Shown: positions 34,801 to 46,773 of the stretch, one piece after another | How the letters are laid out: each line of letters starts with the position of its first letter | Numbering within the stretch: the first letter of the stretch is position 1 | Origin: Clytia hemisphaerica | Taxonomy: Eukaryota > Cnidaria > Hydrozoa > Leptothecata > Clytiidae | NCBI GenBank assembly: GCA_902728285.1 | Contig: CACVBU010001044.1 | Location: 624,039 to 688,038, forward strand | DNA length: 64,000 nucleotides | Direction of reading: 5' to 3' | Notes under the pieces: generated by a model | Told to the model about the DNA's origin: nothing | The model's input: the letters and a program-made list of their open reading frames with translations, nothing else | Database searches by the model: none | Program-made: the position numbers and the translations under genes

Positions 34801-36814
34801 GTTTCCACAAAATACCCCTAAAATATGTCCAAAATTAGTTCAAGTGTTCTATTGGGTACAGATTCAAAGATATCTAGCAAAAAAAAACTTTTTGTGAAGG
34901 AAAATAAGAGCAAAATTTCAAAAACTATCTACCAATAACAAACTGATCTTGATGTTCTTATAAAGCTCGGAGACAGAGATGGAACAGCAATTAACTGAAA
35001 AGACAATGCGGTACATACAGTATTCCAGCCGCGGCTTTCTTATACTATGATTTGACCAAAAGTTCAACTCTGATCGGGAGAATAGCCTAAGACTTTTATG
35101 AAGAATTTGAGTAAGACCTTGAGTAGACCTTATCCTCGTATGAAACACATTTGGAAAAATCATCCTCTAAAATCTCAACTGATTATTTTGTAATAGATTT
35201 CTTACTTTGATATTTCGATGGAATATTTATCTCACTAAGTGAAAAAAAAATTCACCAGGCCACTGAAACAGAGGTGTTATTGTAAAAATAACGGACCAAA
35301 ACTCGATGGTGATTGATATTCTCATGTTTTTTATTGTTTGGGATTTGAACTCTATTGTTTTCTAGCCAGAAAATGCAGTGGGATGGAAAAAATAGCACAA
35401 TATTTTGCAGGGAGGATTTGCTTATCTGATTATTTTCAGTGGGAACATAAATTGTGGTATGATCTTCCATTGGGGATGATATGTTGGCCAAATTTTCCAA
35501 TGTGAAGGGTTTCCAGCGGGTCTGTGAGAAGGGGGTGTCCTAAACGATCCTTCCAATTAAAAGTTTGATCCGATCTAGTGATACCTAAGCCAAATGTGTT
35601 TTAGTCAACAAAGTTAAATTCTCTCATCATAGAAAACTGTGAACACCACAACTTAGATTTCTCTGAAAGTTAAACCGTGGAGACGGACTGTTAGGATTTT
35701 GTCGCACAAGGCTCAATCACATCAATATCCATCAATATCCAACCAAAAACTTTAGAAATCTTACCAATGTCTCCCGGGGTCTAAGAAGTCCCTATGGATA
35801 TTAAATAGAGAGAGGAAACCATGCTTGTTGTTCGGGCCCATTCTTTTGATGTTTATATTTGTCATCGAACTACTTCAGTTTGGAGTACTTTGGAATGTGT
35901 ACATTTTAAAATGATTTGAATTTGTGTTTATTTTGGTAGCTTGAAGGAAATGTCTTATTTGACCATTCAAAGATGGATTTCAGGTTTAGAATATTCATGA
36001 ATTAAATAACAAAAGTTTAGAAAAAGGGAAGGTTACAAGTAAATTATATGTTTACATTGCTGAGAATGCGATAAGGTTCGACTAAAAGGAAAAATGCACT
36101 GTTTGGGAAGAAATTTCTGTAAGTCAAGGGAAAACAAAGAAAGAGAGATTCAACGCAAATCCAACGCTCTCGATGCTACAAACAGCTTCATAGAAAGTTT
36201 ATTGCCATTTTATGCCTATTTGAAGTTTTATGCTTTAATCTGATATCCTGTTTGCTTTAACGCGTCTAGAAATAATCCTTTTCACAGACAAAATGTCGGA
36301 TACAATTTGCGGCCTACTCATAACAGAAGAGATCCTAAACGTATTAGCGTTTTGTAACATCTAAGTCTAAAACCATCAAGGAGTGTAATTTGAAAATTAA
36401 GCCTCTGGAGATCAAAGAACTAGTTTTTCAAAACTACGTGAATGGAACAAGCGAAAATTAAGCTCAATTAAGAACGACAATTTGACAATCTCCCCACTAA
36501 GCTTAATTCATCAATCGTTGAAAGTCTAGTTAAAGATTAAGGAGATAAAAACACAGTTGGACTTACGTATTAGAGAGATAAGTTATGTTTTGAGAGAAAT
36601 GATTCATGTTATTGTAACATCGTAAGCAAAAAAAAAGTTGTTCCAAAGAGTTTCTTAGGGTTCGGTGGGGATTGCACATCAATTTATGACTTTTAAAAAC
36701 TTTATCTTGCTTCTAGAGAATCATAAAAATATCAAGTTGCAGGAAAATTCAAACAGTAGAAGCGAAAACGAACAAAAAAAAAAACTTCGAATAATGGTAT
36801 AAGAATGTTTGAGC
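31850..36814. other. 5-kb intergenic region, no supported gene
   Basis: Only short AT-rich ORFs. It contains one clear TIR element (34355-35045) and fragments of a repeat with CAGTGGG(G/A) and CACC(A/C)GG words (about 33090-33240 and 35260-35530) related to the MITE at 41704-41965. The final few hundred bases precede the GPCR start and presumably hold its promoter. Confidence 0.45.
34355..35045. mobile_element. 691-bp TA-flanked TIR element
   Basis: GTATAAGAAAGCCGCGGCTG at the left end is mirrored at the right, bordered by TA. The TIR is about 27 bp; the interior is AT-rich with no transposase. Non-autonomous Tc1/mariner-like element. Confidence 0.8.
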
Positions 36815-39800
36815 ATGAATTCTACCATCACAACACCGTACACATTCCAATCAAGTACGGTCAACAAAACAACCACTTACACAGTCCAACCTAACACGAA
36901 CCCTCCGTCCACCACACCTTACACAAGCATGGTAAATACGACAACAATGAACGGACTGTCAACAACGGAAGAGTCCGAGCATGGTGTGATAGATCTGCCA
37001 TTGGGGGCAAGTCTGCTTGTAATCAACATATGTATCATTGTTTTAAATGTTTTCATTATCGCGGTCATCGTGAGATTTCGAACGAAAAACGCAATTGATG
37101 TTTTCGTGCTGGCTCTTGCGACGACCGACCTTATCAAAGGACTGATTCCCGTTCCGATGTCAGTTTATATTTACCTAACGGAATGGTATTTGATCGAAGG
37201 TAAGGAGACGAGCACGTTCCGCTTACGACTTGCAGATTACGATTAATCCAAACGCAATGGAATATGATTATGTTTGGATTGGCACTTTTAGATGTTAATC
37301 CGTTCTAGATTTAGCTTTCGTATAAATTGATGTTTTTTTTCAAATAAGATTGATTTCATAAACCAGCTGAAAGGGAAAAAAGACCTGTGGCTGAAAAATC
37401 ATTTTCCTAAACGAGGCTAGCTATATAATTGCACTTCTTCAGATTGTTATTTGTTAAGAGCGAAAAATTCAATTGAAATTATCTCAAAGCAGAAGAAAGT
37501 TTTTTCGGAAACAGCAATGTTTAAAATGACAACACTTCAAATTTGAATTTGGCGAAAATATTTCAACCTCAAATATGAAACGGAAATTAAGGACTACAAA
37601 TTTGGTTTTCCAAATTTTAACTTTCTCATCAAAAATGTAAAATGAGAGATTACAACGGAAATTACAATGATTGCTTTGTGCAGATTCTAGCTTTTAGAGC
37701 TGAATTAGTCGCTAAACACAGGGTCAAAGGGGATGGATGACCTGGAATCAATTATTGAATACAATAAGAATAAGCCTTTGTTCTATCATACCCTTTTTCA
37801 CTTTTATTCAGGTTCGTACGCGTGTGATTTCTTCGGTTGGATCGCCTTCACCACAAATTCTGGTTCAATGTTGTTGCTAACACTCATGTCCATCGAACGT
37901 TTCGTTGCCATAGCACACCCCTTCGCGTACAAAGCTTGGGTTCGACCTAACAAAATACTCGCCATTATTCTAACAGCTGAGGTTTTCACGGGGATTCATT
38001 CCGCCCTCCCTTTACTGGGTGTTGGGCGTATTCTACCGTACAACGGTGGCGCTTATTCACACTTCGATTATTCGCGTTATGATTATGGTACAATGGCTTA
38101 CTCGGTGTTCATTATCTGTTATGGTTTCAGTATGATACTGGTTGTCATGGTAGCGTATAGTTTCGTCTTCCATAAAATTCGTGATCTGATACACCGCCAC
38201 AAGCGGATGACGAACGCACGGTCAGATGGTTCTGTGAGACGCGATAAATCGATAAGACAGTTGAACTTGAAAACGGAGACAATGTTTTCGTATTTGACGG
38301 TTGCACTGATGGTTTTGTTCTGGTTCAGTTGGCTCCCATTCTTGGTAAGTTTGTTTTGTCAATGATGAGTACAGTGACTATAATCACAAATCAAAGTAGG
38401 GTGGAGCAAAATTAAACATACCCCAACCTCGTTCCCTGTGTATAACCAGCTTTGCTTACTTATAGTGCTAGATAATAATATTCTCTGGCATCTATCAGTA
38501 ACGTAAATAAAGGGATCCAAATAAAGCCTTGAATACACGGGGACGAGGTTGAACATACTCATGGGTCCAGTAACCTGATACCGGTTGGGCCAAGATGAAA
38601 TAGTTGAACGCATAAACTGATTAAATTATAGGGTCTTCTCATCAGTGCATCTTCCCAATATGAATGAGTTTTAAGTACTTTTCAACTGAAGCAAATTATC
38701 CTGTGGTTGAGGGCTGGACCAGGTTTTGTGACAATTTTTGAAAATATACAAATATTTTTTTAGATGGTGGTGGTGGCAAGCCAGATTGGAGCCAAGCAAC
38801 CCCATGGGAAGCTCGATTTGTTTGCCATACGAATCGCAGTTGTCAACTCCATGCTGAATCCGATTGCATGTGCTGCTCTATGTAAACCATACCGAAACGG
38901 AATCATGTATTATTTTCGGGTTTTTTTGTCTTACTTCGGATTCAAGAAACCGGACGACAATGTATGGGGTGAGTTATGTAAAACACTCTTGTCTCGATGA
39001 CCCAGTTAGAACTCTAGCCAGTCAGAGTGAAATAAAGGAGCTAAAAATACCGTTGGCTGTCTTGTTTTTAGTGAGGGAGTTACCTCAAAACTTCGTTTTT
39101 CTTTTAGACCCGTGGAAGAAGAACACTCGCCGTCATCACACGCGACGTCACAAACCAAGCGTTGTCGACTTCAATGAACGTGACTTCGCCCGATCGGAAA
39201 TCTTTGCTTCTTCGTACGATGATTCGGGTTTGGGTACGGGTGAATTTTGTCGGACACGAATCCCTTCTGTTCTCGATTCTTTTGAATGTTATCGTCAAAA
39301 AATCTCATCTCGGTGTGAAGGAGAGCCATTACTTTCAAGCACTGAGAAGGAGGGTTTCATGAATGGAGATCATCATAAACACATCGCACTTTCATGTAAC
39401 CATGGTAACTACATATCATATAATAACTCATCCACCCATCCATTTGTTCATTTACATTCAGTTTCATTGTGATGGAGTCAATAACATTCGCAGTTTTTCC
39501 ACAAAACTTTAATATCAATTTAGCATACCATGAAATGCCATATGGCCAAGTCACGTATTTAGCCTTCTTTCTGTCTCGTATGTATTATCTTGACCTCATT
39601 CAAAATTTACCAAAAATTCAAATATTCAAAAATTATAATGTTGCTATATATCCGATTACTTAAGCACAATAATTATATTTCTTTCAAACACGGAGTTTTC
39701 TCTTCATCTAGGCTTCTGCTCATCCTCTAGCGAAAAAAGGAAGTATATATATAGAGGTCTGTGATTCAGACTACTCTTTATCTAATTTCAATTTCTATTT

Positions 39801-41188
39801 TGTTTGTAGCTGCGCAAGGGATTTATCGTAAGCAATCGAAAGATCGAGAAAGTTTATCCACTCTGTCTTCCCAGGGATCGGAAACTTCCGATTTAGAGGA
39901 CGGCAGGCGAAGTAAATCTTCATCTCGTAAAAATTCAAAATATCGAAAGAAATCCAGTGTGAGGGAGGGTCCTGATGCCAATAAACTAGTGAATGGAACG
40001 CCTACTCCGTTGCAGAGGCGTAAAAAGATTTTCGTAGAGAAAGTTCAGAAATATATTCATCAGAAAAAAGAACGCAAACACTCGTTTGATCTATTGGACG
40101 AAAAACCCGTTCGAAAAACCATCTCTGCGGGGGATCTTTTGGATCCAGATTACATACAAATGCAAGAGAGACATCGAGAGAAACGAAAAGTGAAAAGTTT
40201 TCAAGTCAAGTTGAAGAAAAATGAAGACTACGAATCGAGTGGAAATGAGGCTGAAGAAAACGACCGCCTTCTTGTGGCGGTACACCCAAGACGTGAAAGG
40301 GCGTCCACCCTGGGTGAAATGGACGAACTTGTAACCACCTTATCCAACAAGCATCCTTCTTGGAAAAACCTGAATCAACAAGAGGATATCGAAACACCTG
40401 ATGTAAATGACCAACACTGCTCGGATGACAAGGGCCATCATCAAGACAAAGTGCTGTTGCCAAGACAACCGTTCGTTGCAAATGGCAGCGCGTACACCAT
40501 AATAGATGGTCCAGAAGAAGAACGACTAAAAGGTGAGTGGAGAAATGTTCTGATGTCAACATCTTGAAGTTCTGATGTCAACATCTTGAAGTATTTGAAC
40601 CGGGGGAGTACTTGGGCACAAAGGGGTACGGAATGTGTCGCTGGTCAGGGTACCTTTTTTCGCCTCCCAAAACACCAAAACCCTACTCTTGTAGAGTACC
40701 TTTTCGGGGATTTGGAGAAAATATGGAGAAATATGGAATTTCAGTCCCATTGAGTGTCACTTTTTTAAAAAATGAGTCCCTTTTGGGGTCCATTTTTCGA
40801 AATTCAGCGCCACACCCCTGTCTGTCGGAAAGGCTATTACTCCCCTCTCCCGGGGTATTTGAGACAGTTGGTTGAGGATGATGGAGTGAAATAAAATTGT
40901 GAGAAGTTATTCATTCATATCGCAGAAGATCGTAAAAATCCCATTCTATTTTTGACAGGATATTCAACACAAAAGAGTGAAGAAGAGAGGCGATGTGTTT
41001 CAGAAGCATTTTCGGACGACACCACCATCCCTTTGGACAATATGGCGGCAAAAGCTTCGAAGAATGGGAAAGTTGCTACACATACGTCCGCACATTCGTT
41101 GAAAATGATTGATCACGTGACTAAAGAACTGGTTGAATTTTCACAAAACTCTTTGAATAATTCAGCCTCCAATCAACCAATCACGTAA
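36815..41188 (+). CDS. Prostanoid-receptor-like class A GPCR with long tail
   Basis: Six exons: 36815-37199, 37812-38344, 38764-38968, 39108-39404, 39810-40532, 40959-41188; 790 residues, phases consistent. The N-terminus is Thr/Ser-rich with NxT/S sequons. TM1 (63-87, LNVF), TM2 (LALATTDL, Asp105), TM3 with Cys133 and SIERFVAIAHPF (E/DR motif), LPLLGVGR in TM4, FWFSWLPF in TM6. TM7 reads LDLFAIRIAVVNSMLNP, close to the LDLxAxRxASVNxxLDP of prostanoid receptors, including the ligand-binding Arg (Arg329). The prostanoid ECL2 motif (GTWCF) is replaced by GGAYSHF, so the usual ECL2 cysteine is missing. The tail after TM7 is about 440 residues, Ser/Lys/Glu-rich and apparently disordered. Ligand is inferred, not shown; a divergent aminergic- or peptide-type receptor is the alternative. 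Confidence 0.85.
40545..40870. repeat. Repeat insertion in GPCR intron 5
   Basis: Just after the exon-5 donor, GTTCTGATGTCAACATCTTG is tandemly doubled (40548-40590). Beyond it, a segment from about 40596 (AACCGGGGGAGTACT) to 40865 (TACTCCCCTCTCCCGGGG) has mirrored ends and is unlike the flanking intron in its G/C runs. Probably a MITE, with the doubled 22-mer beside it. Confidence 0.5.
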
Positions 41189-42553
41189 AGAGTTGAAGAT
41201 CACGTGATATTTGTTCGTGGAGGAGCTGAAACATGAAGCCAGAACAAATGGAAGTTTACAAGCAGTTGAAGTTTACAAGCAGTTGAAGTTTACAAGCAAG
41301 TTGAGAATCACCTTCTTGAAAAACAAACTATTGACATTATGAAATGAAGCTGGTTGATTATATTGTACTTTCGAGGTACGGAGCTCTCAAAATTGAAAAC
41401 TATTTGATGAAGATCTAACCCAATAGAATGGGTGCAGAAACCCCCATTGGACCGGTTTTTCCCCTCTCATTTTGAGCTTACAGGACCGATTGAGCTCTTC
41501 AGAACAACTAACTTTTCCTTCCACCCTGTATTTAACAAGTAATCGAGATTATTCCTCGATGTAAATTATTAGAGCTTTGTATTTTTGTAAGGTAGAATTT
41601 TTTTATTTCAAATGTAAAACATAGATGTGCGAAAATATTTACAGTACCAAGTTCCATTATAACGAGGACAAAAAATTTTCCACAGAAAGTGGTGCTTCGA
41701 TACACCCCTGTCTCACAGCCTCGGTGGAATTTTAACAGCAGGAGTAAAAAAATTCTATTGAAGTCCCAATGGGGATAAAATTCTATTGTTCCATTGTGGA
41801 TGGTTTTGGAGTGAAATTGTTAACAAAGAATTCCGAATGCGGATGAAATCAAAGCCAATTTTCCAGTGGGGCTGAAATTGTAGGGTATTTTTCCCTCTGC
41901 AGATGAAATTCTGATCAAATCTTTTCTAGTGGGTTAGGGCCTTGCCTGGTCTGTGACGCAGGGGTCTTTCAATTAAAAAAATCGAATTGAATTATCATCG
42001 GAAAGGAATAAGTTTCGGATCCGAGGAATAAGTATAAAATCTATCAAAATCCCTGACTTTACGCTCAACGAAAAAATGTCACGTTTGAATCAAATTTCTC
42101 CATCCAAAATTGTTCAGAAGTTTCTGTTCCTTCCGCTGCCACTTAGTGTCCGCTTCAAAGTCTGTCCAAAAAAAAAGCGGGACATAAGATGCATTGTAAA
42201 ATCATTATAGCAATGCTTCATTTTAAGACATAGATAACTTGAAGCTTTCTTATCTTAAACACAGCCATGATTTTTTTGGATATCGAATACAAGCTGAGCG
42301 AACGAAGGATAATTGGAATAATCACGAAAAAAAGACTGTTGACTGAATCACATCTGGATTCCTGGCCCGCTTTTATTCGGACAAACCGGACACGCTGCAT
42401 TAAAGAAAGTTCTAAACAAAAGGCGCTATAAGCCGTCCTTTGCAAGCTTGTTCTGCATTCAAACAGAATTAAAGGAACGATCCTACTTTTCGTTTAGTTT
42501 GCTTGAACCATCATATATTCAAGCCCAACTCTTGATCGAGTCTTATCCATTTC
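41189..42553. other. Space between convergent GPCR and channel genes
   Basis: Holds both 3' UTRs. Just after the GPCR stop, a CAGTTGAAGTTTACAAG unit is repeated two to three times (41259-41300). A MITE occupies 41704-41965. No exon seen. Confidence 0.5.
41704..41965. mobile_element. MITE with ACCCCTGTCTCACAG ends
   Basis: ACCCCTGTCTCACAGCC at the left and its near mirror (CTGTGACGCAGGGGT) at the right. The interior repeats CCA(A/G)TGGGG(A/-)TAAAATT-like words. Fragments with the same end and the CGGTGGAATTTT word occur at about 10592-10697, 33090-33240 and 35260-35530. Confidence 0.65.
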
Positions 42554-45500
42554 TCACAAAAAGAAATCTTTCAATGAACCATGATCTTGATTTTGTGTAC
42601 TTTCGATTTTCTGTGTGACGTGTGTCCAATAGATGATGTTGAAAAGGATGTAAGCTGTCGGGAAGAGAACCATACTGGCTTTATCCACCAATCGGACAGC
42701 TCGCTTGGTCACGTGCATACAAAACGGGTTGCCATAGATACAGAGCTTCAAGTTGGGCCAAAATTTGCAGAAAGAGCTGATCTGTTGGATACGGGAATTC
42801 TTTTTGGCGGGAATCTGTTGATGAAGGATGGTGATTTTTTAGGCTGATTATGATAATTTATGACAGTAAGAACAAAACATTAGGCGTATGTTTTTCCTCG
42901 AATTCAGTAGCAAAAAGTGCGAAGCTTTTCCTTGTTTATTATGAGGGATACTGTATAATGAGGGACACATTTTTGATGCAAAAAGAAATGACTTTAAAAC
43001 GGATCATTGATTTGGGTATTCTTTAAATGGACCATGTCTGTCTTATTATGTTGACCCGACTACCTTTTAGCCCTCAACTGACCTTTTTCTCTTGTCTGAA
43101 GATGTTTTCCTTTTTGACTCGCTCATTCAACAGTAAAACGATAGCGTACTCAACCATCACCAAGACAACGAAAAAATAGCACGTCAAACAGTAAACGTCG
43201 ATAATCTTGATATAGCTGACCTAGAAATTGAATTTGTATGACGTCATTCGCTCTACTGATAGATAAGCCTCAGACTAAAAAGTCTAATTCAGCTCGAATC
43301 GGTTTTCTTTGAAAAAAGAAAAACTGAATGTTTAGGTCCATTTTGAAAAAAATCCCAAACGATGCTCCAATTTTTACTTAGAGACATTGGTAGAGATTTC
43401 TAGAAAAAGAATATCAAGAGCGGTCAGTCCGCGGTTGGCTGAATGAGGGCAAAGCTTATTCGAATAATGTCCAAGAGGGTTGATGAAGAAATGAGAAAGA
43501 GCAATATGTACCTTGGGCAAGGAGAAGTTAATGTAGTTCTGAATGGCAGCCATGGTGAGAATGCAGGAGATTCCCAAGAAGACACGAGGAGGAGAGTCTT
43601 CAGGTTGGATGAGAAAGTTGACCCAAGATAACACCACCAAGATGTTGGAGGGTGCCAGTGTTTGAATGAGGTAGAAACCACTCATCCGTGAAAAGGTAAA
43701 CACTGCTTCCAATGCTGACCATTTCTCTAAAATAATGTGATAACGAATGATAGGGCTTAATCTAATAAACCAAAAAACAGGGAATCTCCAAATAGTAACC
43801 CAGGTTAGACCCAATGTCGAATATCTCTCTGGAAAGGATAACTTAGGGCTTAATTTGATAACCCCAAAACACAGGGAATCTCCAAATAATGGGCTAGGCT
43901 AGACCAAATACTGGCCATTTCTCCGAAGATAATCACCGAATGTTCGAAGACATAACTTTAAAATGTAAATTTCCAAAACGTGAACAATTGTTTCTGACGT
44001 TTTAAGATAGGAAAGTCATACAATTTATAGATTATACTAGAGCACAAGAGGTCATCTTAAACTTTAAACAAGAAACAACATAGTATCTACCGCCGTTTGG
44101 TTTGCGATGAGGCACTTGGTGTATCAATAGTACACGTCACAAGTAACACCTTGACTCACCGTTCTCATCGGAATGGACGCTACTGACCATTTCACCCTCG
44201 AAAGCAATTTCGTCCACCAATAATTCGAACCCAGACAAATTGAATTGAGCCATCGGACGTTTGTACATTGAGTTGACATAATGGTTAGTGGCGACTTTCT
44301 CTGACCAGTGTAGTTGAATATGCTCTGATGCGTAACTGTCTGTGGGACAAAAGTTGGGAAAAGTTAGAAATGTAAAGCCCATGCATAAGGTTAAGACTCA
44401 TTGAACAATAAAGTGTTTGTGAAAGCGGGTAAAGAGACTTACAACTTCTGAGGATGAGTGGACATCGTTGCATATCCCAAGGAAACATCTGTAGTTCAAT
44501 ATGACACGACGCTCGAATGTTCAATCTAGAAACAAACAAAAAGAGGAAAGATGTAAAATTGAAAGTCAGTGCCTAGTCCTCAGCCTATATAAAACCATAA
44601 TATATTTATGAGATATTATTTATCTAAGAATAGCTTATTTATTTTAGTGTCTGCCATAATCTATTTAGGACGACTATCTTGTGACCAAGCATTATCCAGT
44701 CTAAGTATAACCGAATCGAATAAAACTTCCAAACGCCATATCTCAGCATTTTGATTCCGAGCGTTATATTTAGTATTCCTTATTCCTTCCTCCCGTATCT
44801 GTTCGAGTTGTTAGGTATTTATATATAAATACACATCAGTGAAACATAAAAAGCCTTGTGATGTGCAACCAAATCAAAATAAAAACATAACACATTTTTC
44901 TTTACGATATTTTGACCACTTTTACGTGTCTTTTTCAAGTTATGTTTCATACACATCATATACACTTTTGTAAGAAGAACCAAAATTTTTGGAGATCAAA
45001 GAAATAATGTTGAAAAAAAGAAGTACGAAATGGTTTTTTAAATAGTGATGTGATGTCAAAGCAGTGATGATGATTTAACGAATGCGCGAATATAATTGGT
45101 TACCTGAGCATATATCGGACATCGCCGTTCTCGAAAATCTCGATATGCTTGAGCGCGTCCTCCGATACCTTCTTTGCGTTGACGACGAAAATGTCCGGAA
45201 GCCAGATCTCATCCATGAAAGCAGGGTCGTCGATGACAATAGCACTTCTGCCCGAACCATGCTCGTGTTTCAGGCGCGGGTCATTCCATTCGAACATAAA
45301 ATTGAGCTCCAAACGAAAGTCCTAAAGTTGAGAAAACAATATTTTCTCCTATGTACTTTTACCGATATTTTTAACTCAAGGAAGGGAACTTTCTTAACCC
45401 TGTGTCTTGATAAATTAGAAAATCGGGAGGATTTTTCGCAAAAAAACTGCAGCTCCCTTTCTTAAGATACTTTATAAATCAACTTAATCTCGGCTTTAAT

Positions 45501-46773
45501 GGACTATTTCCGGTTGGGTGCAGGATTTCTTAACACCGTTGTTAGTAGTATTAGTAGCGTAAAAAGATTTGATAGAGGAAGAGGCCTTCAACTTACCCCC
45601 GTTTGAACTTGAATATCGTCGGACGCGATGACGGTAAAACTGACGTTCACATGGACGGGTTGACCTACGACGAAAAAGAAAAAATATCTACTTGATAAAA
45701 AGCGTGAAAAAGAGTGAAAATTTTGACTTTGTTTCCCAATTAAAAATTGAGGCATACATTTGAAGAATAAAGTTTAGGCATAATAGCTTTTGATGTACAA
45801 AAATAATCGATAAAAATCAACTTACGTTGATAGAAGAGCGGGCGGACGTTCTTTTCGTAGATGAGTGATGACGTCACATGATCGAGTGTGTGGTTCTCAG
45901 CGGCGGTAAAATGGGTTACGGCCAGCCTAAAATGAAACGAATGACTTTTTATACTTTACTCGATCGATAACTTGATTTACAAGAAATGATTACGTGATAT
46001 TGTAGATATCACCAAGGACGCTTTCATGAAAGAGATTCACAAAAACCTTCGTGCGAATTCATCGATGAAATGCTAGGGCAGTTAGCCCCCCCCTTTACCC
46101 AATTTGTACGACAATATTTTCCTTGATCATCCAGGTGGACTTTTACAAGCAGAAGCTTTTACGTACTTTATGCACACAGTTGGTATAAAGAAACATCGGC
46201 TTAATCTTACGATTGCCTTGTCATGAAGTGTAATAAAATTTTTCAAGTTTATCAGCTCGCCAAGAAACGTTCTTCAAAGCTGTCTCAGGTTCCCCAGTAT
46301 CATTTAATACCGCAAAACACGTAAAAGCGCTTTTATTTGCGAGTAAAGTTTTGGACCAATCGTCAAATCTATGAATTTGTTTTCCCGATAACTATCTTAC
46401 CATAACTTTATGAAGCGATATTGTGCCATTTTTATCTGCTCAGAAAAGTACCAACTAAATTTTCAAGTCGTCATAATATAATACTCGATGCAAAACATAG
46501 TACGTCCAAAAAATATTTTCAATTCAAAAAAGTGTCAGTTTTTGAAAAAGAGAGGCCTCTAGTGTTATATTACTCTGTGAAAAATCAGAAGCGAGAGAAA
46601 TTTGTGATTTGAAAGAAATGAAAAATGAATGAAGAAAGGAGAGACATAGCAGAGCTCTTATTGAAACAAAAACATCAACTCCCGACAAACCAAAAGATTA
46701 AGTGAACTTTGTGGTCAAGATTTTCAACAAAAACTTACTGTGCAATCAGCATAACAAATATACAAAAGGTCAT
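42554..46773 (-). CDS. Cys-loop ligand-gated channel subunit, anion-type
   Basis: Nine exons on the minus strand: 46739-46773, 45826-45926, 45597-45664, 45104-45321, 44443-44525, 44160-44339, 43512-43726, 43083-43220, 42554-42781; 421 residues, every phase fits. Signal peptide MTFCIFVMLIA. Extracellular domain with EIWLPDIFVVNAK (loop A) and the Cys-loop CHIELQMFPWDMQRC (Cys148-Cys162). TM1 GFYLIQTLAPSNILVVLSW; TM2 starts SPPRVFLGISCILTM; TM3 IKIIDVYCLTCYFFVVLVMV; TM4 SMVLFPTAYILFNIIYW. The layout is that of GABA-A/glycine/glutamate-gated chloride channels. The filter motif is PPR, not PAR, and the 2' pore residue is Phe278. The TM3-TM4 loop is short (about 50 residues). No CC pair in loop C, so not a nicotinic alpha. 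Ligand cannot be read from sequence. Confidence 0.93.
43718..43945. repeat. ~100-bp tandem duplication at a splice acceptor
   Basis: The sequence ACCATTTCTCTAAAATAATG spanning the TM1-exon acceptor, with GGGCTTAAT, ACAGGGAATCTCCAAATA and GTTAGACC, is repeated once more with changes (about 43820-43916) and begun a third time (ATTTCTCCGAAGATAAT). The duplicated parts contain decayed copies of the 3' splice site and exon start. Confidence 0.65.

Noticed and set aside
40091..40562. Minus-strand ORFs of 64 and 118 codons
   Set aside because: Antisense shadows of GPCR exon 5, which has consistent splice phases on the plus strand.
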